In this document: positions 17,399 to 25,425 of the stretch, piece after piece
Position numbering within the stretch: position 1 is the first letter of the stretch
Layout: each line of letters starts with the position of its first letter
DNA from: an uncultured Steroidobacter sp.
GTDB lineage: Bacteria; Pseudomonadota; Gammaproteobacteria; Steroidobacterales; Steroidobacteraceae
Assembly: GCF_937958065.1 (NCBI RefSeq)
Contig: NZ_CALFXI010000005.1
Coordinates: forward strand, 13,495 to 77,494
Reading direction: 5' to 3'
Length of the DNA stretch: 64,000 bases
Position numbers and translations under genes: made by a program
Notes under the pieces: model-generated
What the model saw: only the letters and a program-made list of their open reading frames with translations
Database searches by the model: none
Told to the model about the DNA's origin: nothing

Positions 17399-18640
17399 TC
17401 ACTCCGCTTTGTTTTTGACCGGGGCGCCCTCGGCGAGGCCCTGGACCGGTTTCCCTACAAGGACGTCGCCAGCGGCGATTCCCGACAAGACTTCTGTTTG
17501 GCCGCTACGTACGCCACCGGTGCGCACCGCGACCCGTTCCACCGAGCCATCGCGCACACGCCAGACGTACGCGGTCTCACCGTCTTTCATGATGGCTTCG
17601 CTCGGCACGCGCACGGCGGGGCGGGCGGCCGCAGCGGCGGGCTCGCCGGCGCGGTCGTCGAGGAAGCTCACCTTCACTCCCATGTCGGGGAGGATGCGCG
17701 GATCGAGCTCATCGAACCCGATGCGCACGCGCACCGTCGCCTTCTGTCGATCGGCGGTCGGCACGATATTGATGACGTGACACGGAATGGTCCAATCCGG
17801 ATACGCGTCCAGCACGGCTTCGGTTTTTTGTCCGGCCTTGACCCGATTGATGAAGGCCTCGTTCACATCGACCTCAATTTCTCGCGAATCCATGTCAACG
17901 ACTGTCGCAATTCCGGTGCGGGTGAAACCGCCGCCGGCGGAAATCGGAGAAATCATTTCGCCGGGCTGCGCGTCCTTGGAGACCACGACGCCAGTGAACG
18001 GCGCACGCACCAGCAAATCGTCGAGATCCTGAGCGCGCACGCGAACGCTGCTCTGGGCCACTTTCACTTCGCTCTTCAATGCTTCCAGCCGTGCCTGCAG
18101 CGCGCCGTATTCCGCCTGCGCCGAATCGAGCGCCTGTTCGCTGACCAGCTTGTCGGCTCGCAGCTGCTGCGTGCGGCGCAGATTGCGTTCAGCTTCGGCC
18201 AGACGCACTTCGATTTCCTGCAGATTCTTGGTGGCAGCTTCGAGCTGACGTTCGGCGAGCTCGAGCTGCGGGCGAATGGTTGTATCGTCGAGGCGCGCGA
18301 GCAACTCGCCTTCCTTGACCTCGTTGCCTTCCTCGGTGAACACCTCGGCAACCTTGCCTGTGACTTTTGCCGACACAGTGGCCTGACGACGTGCGACCAC
18401 GTAGCCCGAAGCATTCAACACGGAGCCGCCGCCACCACCGCTGCTGGAAGTAGCGACCGCAGTTACTGTTTCCACCTCGATGGCGTTGTCGCGGAAGAAG
18501 GCATATGCCGCCGCCACCACCGCCAGCCCCAGGACCACCGCTATGAACCATTTGTAGAGGCCACCCTGGCGGCTGTCGCGAGCGGGTTCCGGGCCGCGTT
18601 CGATACGGAGGCTGTCGAGTGCGTTCTGATCGAATGACAT
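17399..18640 (-). CDS. HlyD-family periplasmic adaptor (operon A)
   Basis: A 413-residue membrane-fusion protein anchored by one N-terminal helix (WFIAVVLGLAVVAAAYAFF). It then shows the lipoyl-like half (SAKVTGKVAEVFTEEGNEVKEGELLARLDD), a long coiled-coil hairpin of about 90 residues, and the second lipoyl half and beta-barrel (VRAPFTGVVVSKDAQPGEMI). ATG 18640 is used; an in-frame TTG at 18664 is less likely. A poly-Gly stretch after the helix (SSSGGGGGS) is probably a flexible linker. It should link the permeases to an outer-membrane channel encoded elsewhere. It is the first gene of the operon. Confidence 0.92.
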   Translation of the reverse strand: MSFDQNALDSLRIERGPEPARDSRQGGLYKWFIAVVLGLAVVAAAYAFFRDNAIEVETVTAVATSSSGGGGGSVLNASGYVVARRQATVSAKVTGKVAEVFTEEGNEVKEGELLARLDDTTIRPQLELAERQLEAATKNLQEIEVRLAEAERNLRRTQQLRADKLVSEQALDSAQAEYGALQARLEALKSEVKVAQSSVRVRAQDLDDLLVRAPFTGVVVSKDAQPGEMISPISAGGGFTRTGIATVVDMDSREIEVDVNEAFINRVKAGQKTEAVLDAYPDWTIPCHVINIVPTADRQKATVRVRIGFDELDPRILPDMGVKVSFLDDRAGEPAAAAARPAVRVPSEAIMKDGETAYVWRVRDGSVERVAVRTGGVRSGQTEVLSGIAAGDVLVGKPVQGLAEGAPVKNKAE

Positions 18641-18870
18641 GGAAGCCTTGAGTCCCTTTAGCAACCGCGCGCTGCGAACGACGTGCGCGATATTGGTATA
18701 TGCGAGGAAAGCCAGTGCCGATGCCGGCAGGCGGCACGGATTCTAATCCCGAGGGCCCGGCGGAAGTAAGGCGCATCGGTGAAAAGCCGCGCAGCGCCGG
18801 TGAGATCGGCTGATAATCCGCCGGTGACTTCGATATCTGCGCGACCCGCGGTCCAGGACCAAGCCGACTC

Positions 18871-20013
18871 ATGAAACGCCGCACCTTATATATCGTAGGA
18901 GGTGTCGTGCTCGTAGCGCTCGCGCTGGGCGTACTCGCGAGCCGGCCCACGCCCATCGAGGTGGAAGCTGCAAGAGTGAGCCGTGGACCGGTGGCTGAAA
19001 CTGTGACCAATACGCGGGCCGGTACCATCAAGGCCTGCCAGCGCGCCCGGCTCGCGCCGCCCTCGGGCGGGCAGATTGCCAGACTGCCGGTAAAGAAAGG
19101 TGATCGCGTGCAGGCCGGGCAAGTGCTGCTCGAGCTGTGGAACGAGGACATTCGCGCCGAGCTGAGCCTGGCTGAACGTGATGCAGTCGCCGCGCATGCG
19201 CGCGCCGAAGAGGCTTGTGTGGCGGCCACGGTCGCTCGGCGCGAGTCGGAACGTCTGGCGAAGCTGGTCACGGAGAGCCTTGTATCGATCGATGCCGCCG
19301 AAAGAGCGAGCGGCGAAGCTGACAGCCGGGCGGCGGCGTGTCGTGCGACCACTCAAAATATAAAAGTAGCGGAAGCACGCATCGAACAGGCAAAGGCGTC
19401 GATGGAGCGCACGCTGTTGCGCGCGCCGTTCGCCGGCATCGTGGCGGAAATCAATGGTGAAATCGGTGAGTTCGTCACGCCGTCGCCTGTAGGTATTCCG
19501 ACGCCGCCGGCGGTCGATGTGGTCGACACGAGTTGTATCTACGTAGCGGCGCCCATCGATGAAGTCGATGCACCTCGGATTCGTGAAGGCATGCCGGCGC
19601 GAGTCTCGCTCGATGCGTTCCGCGATCGAACGTTTGCTGCCCGGGTGCGCCGAGTGGCACCTTATGTGCTCGATGTGGAGAAGCAGGCGCGCACTGTGGA
19701 AATCGAGGCCGAGCTGCAGGACGTTGAAGATGCGATTCTGCTGCCGGGCTATAGCGCCGATGTGGAAGTGATTCTGCAGGAGCGGGCCGACACGCTGAGA
19801 GTGCCGACCCGCGCGCTCATCGATAACAAACGTGTGTATGTCTATGACGCGGCGGCGGGACGCCTGCATGCCCGCGATGTGCAAACCGGTCTGAGAAACT
19901 GGGAGTACGTCGAGGTTACCGGCGGTGTGGCGGAAGGCGATCTGGTCGTGACGACCGTGGATCGCGAAGGTGTCATCGACGGGGCGCGGGCGCGCATGGT
20001 CGCCAGGCCATGA
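18871..20013 (+). CDS. HlyD-family periplasmic adaptor (operon B)
   Basis: A 380-residue adaptor with an N-terminal helix (LYIVGGVVLVALALGVLA), the lipoyl half (SGGQIARLPVKKGDRVQAGQVLLELW), a coiled-coil hairpin (about 90-190) and second lipoyl half (LLRAPFAGIVAEINGEIGEF). Five cysteines lie in the periplasmic part (for example in KACQRAR and RAEEACVAA), unusual for this family. It opens a four-gene operon that mirrors operon A across a 230-base spacer, and its stop overlaps the ATPase start by 4 bases. Confidence 0.9.
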   Translation: MKRRTLYIVGGVVLVALALGVLASRPTPIEVEAARVSRGPVAETVTNTRAGTIKACQRARLAPPSGGQIARLPVKKGDRVQAGQVLLELWNEDIRAELSLAERDAVAAHARAEEACVAATVARRESERLAKLVTESLVSIDAAERASGEADSRAAACRATTQNIKVAEARIEQAKASMERTLLRAPFAGIVAEINGEIGEFVTPSPVGIPTPPAVDVVDTSCIYVAAPIDEVDAPRIREGMPARVSLDAFRDRTFAARVRRVAPYVLDVEKQARTVEIEAELQDVEDAILLPGYSADVEVILQERADTLRVPTRALIDNKRVYVYDAAAGRLHARDVQTGLRNWEYVEVTGGVAEGDLVVTTVDREGVIDGARARMVARP

Positions 20014-20678
20014 TCGAACTGCGGAACATCTGCCGCCACTTCCAGATGGGCGATCAGCAGGTGCGCGCGCTCGATGATGTCAATGTGCACATCGACAGCG
20101 GCGAGTATGTGTCCATCATGGGACCGTCCGGATCGGGGAAGTCGACCTTGCTGAACGTGCTGGGGCTGTTGGACAGGCCGACGGCCGGCACTTACCTCCT
20201 GGATGGACGGGAGACCACCTCGCTGGATGACGAGGAGCTCGCCCACACCCGCGCACGCAAGATCGGCTTCATCTTCCAATCGTTTCATTTGATCCCACGC
20301 TTGACGGCGTTCGAGAACGTCGAGTTGCCGCTGGTGCTCGCCGGTGTCGCCCCGGACGTGCGCCGCCCGAGAGTGCAGGAGCTGCTTGCGAGCTTGAGCC
20401 TGGAAAGCCGCGCCCGGCATCGGCCGAACGAGCTGTCGGGCGGACAACGTCAAAGAGTGGCGATTGCGCGTGCGATGGTGATGCAGCCGGCGGTGTTGCT
20501 CGCCGACGAGCCGACGGGAAATCTGGATCATATTTCCGGGGCGGAGGTGCTGGCGGCCATCGAAGGACTGAACGCGAAGGGAATAACGCTGCTGGTAGTG
20601 ACGCACGATGCGGAGGTGTCACAGCGGGCGCGCAGGCACATCAGGATGAGAGACGGGAGGGTGGTGGAGGACCTCTGA
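20010..20678 (+). CDS. ABC transporter ATP-binding protein, MacB/LolD type (operon B)
   Basis: A 222-residue ATPase with Walker A GPSGSGKST, Q-loop FIFQSFHLIPRLTAFENVELP, signature LSGGQRQR, Walker B LLADEPTGNLD and H-loop VVTHDAE. It overlaps the adaptor gene by 4 bases and the next permease by 1 base (TGATG), so translation of the operon is coupled. It is a paralogue of the operon A ATPase, and the two retain the same family features. Confidence 0.95.
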   Translation: MIELRNICRHFQMGDQQVRALDDVNVHIDSGEYVSIMGPSGSGKSTLLNVLGLLDRPTAGTYLLDGRETTSLDDEELAHTRARKIGFIFQSFHLIPRLTAFENVELPLVLAGVAPDVRRPRVQELLASLSLESRARHRPNELSGGQRQRVAIARAMVMQPAVLLADEPTGNLDHISGAEVLAAIEGLNAKGITLLVVTHDAEVSQRARRHIRMRDGRVVEDL

Positions 20679-21889
20679 TGCGTTTTCGCGATCTCATTCG
20701 GCTTGCGCTCGACTCGGCGCTGCGGGCTCGCATGCGGAGCATCATGTTGTTGCTTGCAATGAGTATCGGCGTTGCGGCGGTGATCGCGTTGACCTCGTTG
20801 GGTGAAGGTGCGCGGCGTTACGTAGCGAATGAATTCCAGGCGCTCGGCACGCGCATGATCATCGTGATTCCGGGGCGTTCCGAAACCGGGGGTGTTTCGC
20901 CGGGTATGCTCGCTGGCGAGACGCCGCGGGCGCTCACATTGAGTGACGCCTTGGCCGTACAACGGCTTCCCGGAGTGGAGCGGGTGGCGCCGCTCGTCGT
21001 CGGTTCAGCGCCGGCGTCGGCGGGCGCCCTGGAACGCGAGGCGCCGGTGATGGGTTCGAGCGCCGAGCTGATGCCGGTTCATGGGTTCAAGCTCGCGCGA
21101 GGCGAGTTTCTTCCTTCTGGCGACCTGAGCCGCGACACCGCCGTGGCCGTCATAGGCAATAACATCGCTCGCGAGTTGTTTCCGGGTCGAGAGGCAATCG
21201 GCGGCAATCTGCGCATCGCCGACCGGCGCTTTCGCGTGATCGGCGTGCTTGCGGATCAGGGCCGCATGATCGGCATGGACTCGCAGGAGCTGGTGATCGT
21301 CCCGGTGAGCGCCGCGCAGGCGCTGTTCAACACGGAATCGCTGTTCCGCCTGCTGATTCAAGCTCAGACGCGCGACGACATGAACCGCGTGCGCGAGGCC
21401 ACGATCGAAGCGATCAGGCTGAGACACCAGGGCGAAGAGGATGTCACCGTCATTACGCAGGACGCGCTGCTATCCACCTTCGATCGCATTTTCACTGCGC
21501 TGACGCTCACGTTGGCGGGCATCGCCTCCATCAGCCTCGCCGTCGCGGGCGTGCTGATCATGAACGTGATGCTGGTGTCCGTGAGTCAGCGCACCAGCGA
21601 AGTCGGCTTGCTCAAAGCCATCGGCGCGACGCGCTCGCAGATCACCGCGTTGTTTCTGACCGAGGCGATCCTGCTTTCCGTGGCGGGCGCCATCAGTGGG
21701 CTGTTCGTGGGGCTGGGCGTCGATTGGATCGTCGGCCATCTCTATCCCTCGTTGCCTTTGAGTCCACCGGTGTGGGCGGTCGTGATGGCGCTCGTCGTCG
21801 CCATCATCAGTGGCGTGGTGTTCGGGTTGATGCCGGCGCGGCGAGCGGCACGACTCGATCCGGTGGCCGCACTGGCAGGAAGGCGCTGA
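20678..21889 (+). CDS. ABC transporter permease, MacB type (operon B)
   Basis: A 403-residue permease with MacB topology: an N-terminal helix (IMLLLAMSIGVAAVIALTSLGEG), a periplasmic domain (50-275) containing the MacB-like MIIVIPGRSETGGVSPG segment, and three C-terminal helices with RTSEVGLLKAIGATRSQI. It is fused to neither the ATPase nor the adaptor. The downstream permease starts on its stop codon (TGATG). The pair should form a heterodimer. Confidence 0.92.
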   Translation: MRFRDLIRLALDSALRARMRSIMLLLAMSIGVAAVIALTSLGEGARRYVANEFQALGTRMIIVIPGRSETGGVSPGMLAGETPRALTLSDALAVQRLPGVERVAPLVVGSAPASAGALEREAPVMGSSAELMPVHGFKLARGEFLPSGDLSRDTAVAVIGNNIARELFPGREAIGGNLRIADRRFRVIGVLADQGRMIGMDSQELVIVPVSAAQALFNTESLFRLLIQAQTRDDMNRVREATIEAIRLRHQGEEDVTVITQDALLSTFDRIFTALTLTLAGIASISLAVAGVLIMNVMLVSVSQRTSEVGLLKAIGATRSQITALFLTEAILLSVAGAISGLFVGLGVDWIVGHLYPSLPLSPPVWAVVMALVVAIISGVVFGLMPARRAARLDPVAALAGRR

Positions 21890-23088
21890 TGCGTTTCGCC
21901 GACCTGGTGAGGCTGACGACCGGCTCGGTGCGGGCCCACCGGCTGCGTGCGGCCTTGACCGCGCTGGGAATCGGCATTGGCGTGACGGCAGTCGTGCTGC
22001 TCACGTCGATCGGCGAGGGGGTGCATCGATTCGTCGTGTCGGAGTTCACGCAGTTCGGCACGAACATCATCAGCGTCACGCCGGGCAAGACCAAGACCCT
22101 GGGCGGCTCGATTGGCTCGCTCGGCAACGTGCGACCGCTGACCATCGACGATGCGGAAGCGTTGGGGCGCGCGCCGTATGTGATATCGACCAACGCGATG
22201 GTGCAAGGGAATGCCGAGGTGGAAGCGCTGGGCCGCAAGCGGCGCACCACGGTGTATGGCGTCGGCGCTTCGTTCGCCGAGGCGTTTCGATTCGAAGTCG
22301 CGCAGGGCGAGTTTCTGCCAGCGGATGATCCGAGTGCGCCGCGCAGTCTGGCCGTGCTCGGCAGCAAGATGAATCAGGAGCTGTTCCGGGGCGAAAGCGC
22401 GCTGGGGAAATCGATTCGAGTGGGCGGGCAGCGGTATCGAGTGGCCGGCGTGATGAAGACCAAGGGAACGACGCTGGGCTTCGATCTCGACGACACGGTT
22501 TATATTCCCACGGCCCGATCCCTGGAGCTGTTCGATCGCGACAGCGTGTTCGAGATTCAGCTGCGACATGAATCGGGCGTATCCGTGGCCGAGGTGGTGG
22601 CCGGGGTGCGCAAGATTCTGATTGCGAGGCACGGCGATGAAGATTTCACGATCACGACGCAGCAGCAGATGCTGGATACGCTCGGGTCAGTGTTGAGCGT
22701 TCTGACGTTCGCGGTGGGTGCGCTGGGAAGTATTTCGCTGCTGGTCGGTGGCGTGGGTATCTTCACGATCATGACGATCGGCGTCAGCGAGCGCACCGCG
22801 GAGATCGGGCTGCTGCGCGCTCTGGGGGCGCAGAAGAAACAAGTCCTGGGTGTGTTTCTTTCCGAGGCGATCGTACTGTCGGCCCTCGGCGGTATCGCGG
22901 GCCTCGTGGCTGGGCTCGGTATCGCGGCCGCCTTGGATCTGGCTGTGCCGGCGCTGCCCGTGAGTTATTCGCCGATGTTCATCGCGGCCGCGGAGTCGTT
23001 GGCGCTGGCAGTCGGATTGGTGGCGGGCATTCTGCCGGCGATCCGCGCAGCTGGATTGGAGCCGGTCGAGGCGCTGCGCACCGACTAG
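21889..23088 (+). CDS. ABC transporter permease, MacB type (operon B)
   Basis: A 399-residue permease; the start at 21889 is chosen because it overlaps the previous stop by one base and gives the same N-terminus (MRF-DL-RL) as its partner. The frame extends further upstream, but only as an out-of-frame overlap of the first permease. The layout is MacB-like, with NIISVTPGKTKTLGGSIGS in the periplasmic domain and ERTAEIGLLRALGAQKKQV in the FtsX domain. The shared N-terminus suggests the two permeases arose by tandem duplication. Its 3' end overlaps the convergent histidine-kinase gene by 4 bases. Confidence 0.92.
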   Translation: MRFADLVRLTTGSVRAHRLRAALTALGIGIGVTAVVLLTSIGEGVHRFVVSEFTQFGTNIISVTPGKTKTLGGSIGSLGNVRPLTIDDAEALGRAPYVISTNAMVQGNAEVEALGRKRRTTVYGVGASFAEAFRFEVAQGEFLPADDPSAPRSLAVLGSKMNQELFRGESALGKSIRVGGQRYRVAGVMKTKGTTLGFDLDDTVYIPTARSLELFDRDSVFEIQLRHESGVSVAEVVAGVRKILIARHGDEDFTITTQQQMLDTLGSVLSVLTFAVGALGSISLLVGGVGIFTIMTIGVSERTAEIGLLRALGAQKKQVLGVFLSEAIVLSALGGIAGLVAGLGIAAALDLAVPALPVSYSPMFIAAAESLALAVGLVAGILPAIRAAGLEPVEALRTD

Positions 23089-24209
23089 GCCAATGCCCGC
23101 TGCATCAACAGAAACTGCTCAGTGATCGGCGACGTCGGCATCGTGAAATAGAACACTGCGCCTTCGCTCGGTTTGCCTTCGGCCCAGATGCGGCCGCCAT
23201 GGCGATCGATGATGCGAGCGACGGTGGCGAGGCCGACGCCGGTGCCTTCGAATTCGGCGGCGCCGTGCAGGCGTTGGAAAGGTTTGAACAGCTTCTGTTC
23301 GTGCGCCATGTCGAAGCCGGCGCCGTTGTCCCTGACGAACAGCGTCGCCATCGAGCCATGTTGAGACTGGCCGACCTCGATGCGCGCGTTCTCGGTGCGC
23401 GCGGTGAACTTCCACGCGTTTGCCAGCAGATTCACGAACAGGTCGCTGATCAGCCGCCGGTCGCCATGCACCGTCATGCCCGGCTGAATCTCCACGTCCA
23501 CATTGCGCGACGGATCCTTTTGTCTCAGGTCCTGCACGATGCTTTCCGCCAGCGCGCTGACATCGATGATCTCTCGATGCAGGGTATGGCGTGAGATGCG
23601 CGACAACGCCAGCAGGGCGTCGATCAGCTCCGACATCTGCTTCACGCTGCCTTGAATACGAGTCAGTCGGCGGCGTTGCTCTTCGCTGGCATTGGGCAGA
23701 GACAGCTCGAGCAGGCCCGCCTGGCCGGCGATGGTCGTCAGCGGCGAGCGCAGATCGTGCGAGACCGACGCCGTAAACGCTTCGAGCTCCCGATTCGCCC
23801 GCGCGAGCGACTCGTTCGCGTCGCGCAGCTGGCGCCGGCTGGGCACCGACAGGATCTGCGGCAGCGAGCGCCACAGCAGGATCGCGGTCGGCACCGAAGC
23901 GGCGGCGGCGATCACCTTGATCACACCTTCGAGCCAGTAGTCGTCGTGCCAGACATTCCACACGCTCATGACGTGGGTCAGCCCGCAGGACACGATGAAG
24001 ATGCCGAAGGCCACCAGCAGCGAGTTGAACGGCAGGTCGCGCCGTCGCCGCGCGACGTGGATCAGCACGAACGGGAGCGTGAAAAACGCCAGCGCAATCA
24101 GGCTATCGGCAATGACATGCATCCAAAGGATGCCCGGGGTCCACATATAGCTGTGTCCATGTGGCAAAAAGTGTTCGCCGCCAAACCAGGACACGTCGCT
24201 GTCGGGCAT
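23085..24209 (-). CDS. Sensor histidine kinase with ETR1-like ethylene-binding membrane domain
   Basis: A 374-residue membrane kinase. Residues about 25-118 form three helices that align with the plant ethylene receptor ETR1: Asp35 (ADSLIALAFFTLP), Cys75 and His79 (FIVSCGLTHV) match ETR1 Asp25, Cys65 and His69 with identical spacing. In ETR1, Cys65 and His69 bind the copper ion that holds ethylene. ETR1 Tyr32 is replaced by Phe42. A short linker leads to the kinase: H-box SVSHDLRSPLTT (His151), N-box LLANAWKF, G1 DNGAGFD and G2 GTGVGLAT. ATG 24209 is preferred over GTG 24221 because GGGAG lies 11 bases upstream. No response regulator is adjacent. The ligand could be ethylene, another small molecule or copper itself. 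Confidence 0.9.
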   Translation of the reverse strand: MPDSDVSWFGGEHFLPHGHSYMWTPGILWMHVIADSLIALAFFTLPFVLIHVARRRRDLPFNSLLVAFGIFIVSCGLTHVMSVWNVWHDDYWLEGVIKVIAAAASVPTAILLWRSLPQILSVPSRRQLRDANESLARANRELEAFTASVSHDLRSPLTTIAGQAGLLELSLPNASEEQRRRLTRIQGSVKQMSELIDALLALSRISRHTLHREIIDVSALAESIVQDLRQKDPSRNVDVEIQPGMTVHGDRRLISDLFVNLLANAWKFTARTENARIEVGQSQHGSMATLFVRDNGAGFDMAHEQKLFKPFQRLHGAAEFEGTGVGLATVARIIDRHGGRIWAEGKPSEGAVFYFTMPTSPITEQFLLMQRALA

Positions 24210-24531
24210 GCGTCTGGCCACTCCCTATAAATACCGGCGCGCATTGTAAGCCGTCCATTGCGGCCCACACGCAATCCCGGCGTGGGTTTGTTGCAGGTCC
24301 GCTGTCGCAAAAGCATGACCTCGTTCGTCTTCATTTCAGCGTTCAATGCCGGCCGCTCGGGCGACCGCACGGAAGGCCATGAAGGAGCAGCGGAGGGTTG
24401 GCCGGCGCTTCGAAGGCATGCGATTTACGCAAGCCCTGGGACTGTGCAGGCGCCGCTCGCGGCTGACTAACTGGTACTTTACGCAGCCCGGTTTCGCTGT
24501 TCGGATGGTTTAGAAAAAGTCACAGAATTCT

Positions 24532-24547
24532 ACCATTGATCAATGGT
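24532..24547. promoter_or_regulatory. Perfect 16-bp palindrome, possible operator
   Basis: ACCATTGATCAATGGT is a perfect palindrome in an AT-rich island 187 bases before tetR and 323 before the kinase start. It differs from the larger palindrome near tetR, so another regulator may bind here. Confidence 0.45.
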
Positions 24548-24682
24548 TTCGCAGTAATGGCTCCGATGCACATTCAATTTTCTAAACAACTTCCGGTGCA
24601 GACCCGGGCCCCTCGCCAGCCCGGGCGCCGCATGCCAGCTATGAAAACGAGCACGCGGCATAGCGGAAAGTTATTACAAGGT

Positions 24683-24720
24683 GTACCGGCTGGACGGTAT
24701 ATTCACCGTCCAGTCGGTAC
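24683..24720 (+). promoter_or_regulatory. Large palindromic TetR-type operator before tetR
   Basis: The arms GTACCGGCTGGACGGT (24683-24698) and ACCGTCCAGTCGGTAC (24705-24720) pair in 15 of 16 positions around the spacer ATATTC. The spacer and flanks could form a -10 element (TATATT), so binding would block the promoter. It ends 13 bases before the tetR start, the classic place for autoregulation. Confidence 0.75.
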
Positions 24721-24733
24721 AGCGAGGTTGAGC

Positions 24734-25303
24734 ATGGCGGAGTTGGCATCGAATACGGTCAGCCCGGCCCGCGAGCGCATCCTCGAAGCCGCGGAGCGGG
24801 TGGTCGGTGACGTCGGCGCGGCGCGCATGACGCTCGATGGCGTGGCTCAGGCCGCGGGAGTGAGCAAGGGCGGACTGCTCTATCATTTCCCCTCCAAGGA
24901 GTCATTGCTCGGCGCGCTGGCCAAGCGCTATGTAGAGAGCATGACCGACTGCGTGGAGCAGGCGAAGACCGGCACCGGTGAGACCGATGGCCGAGACCTC
25001 AAAGCCTGCATCGTCGGTATTCTTGCGCAGCAGCCCCGAGCGAAGATCGCCGGGATGGGTGCGGCGCTGTTCGCCGCTGCCGCGAACGATCTGGCACTGC
25101 TGGAAGTGATTCGTGAGCGCATCGCTCAGTACACCAGGCAGATCGAGAGCAGCAACGTGGATTTCGCTCGGGCCGCGGTCGTGACGCTGGCGATCGACGG
25201 CCTGATGATGCGCGAATCGATGCGCATCTCTTGTTTCACTGAAGAGCAGCGTGAGCGTGTAGTGCAGCAGCTGCTGCAGATTGCCGATGAGGCGTATCGC
25301 TGA
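24734..25303 (+). CDS. TetR-family repressor of the RND pump
   Basis: A 189-residue regulator. ATG 24734 is chosen: GAGG lies 7 bases before it and the product begins just ahead of the DNA-binding domain. The helix-turn-helix spans about 11-58 (TLDGVAQAAGVSKGGLLYHF), the conserved TetR core. The C-terminal ligand-binding part (ACIVGILAQQPRAKIAGMGA and beyond) is helical and variable. The gene lies just before, and on the same strand as, a tripartite RND pump, with an operator-like palindrome in front. It most likely represses itself and the pump until a pump substrate binds. Confidence 0.93.
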   Translation: MAELASNTVSPARERILEAAERVVGDVGAARMTLDGVAQAAGVSKGGLLYHFPSKESLLGALAKRYVESMTDCVEQAKTGTGETDGRDLKACIVGILAQQPRAKIAGMGAALFAAAANDLALLEVIRERIAQYTRQIESSNVDFARAAVVTLAIDGLMMRESMRISCFTEEQRERVVQQLLQIADEAYR

Positions 25304-25425
25304 GGCTTACCTTGCGCTAACCCGTTAGTAACAGGAAGCCGGACTCCCGTCCAAAGCCACCCGTGTTGATTGCCCAGGCGCAGCGCGCTTGCGGCCACGT
25401 TTTTTAGTTTGTCAGGTAGACGCAC

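Larger units (their letters stand above)
24210..24733. other. Divergent intergenic region with two palindromes
   Basis: This 524-base stretch separates the divergent kinase and tetR genes. The frame running into tetR from 24536 is not believed because of poor composition and the lack of a ribosome site. It holds two palindromes, at 24532-24547 and 24683-24720. The part from about 24480 is AT-richer than its surroundings, as expected for promoters. Confidence 0.6.
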
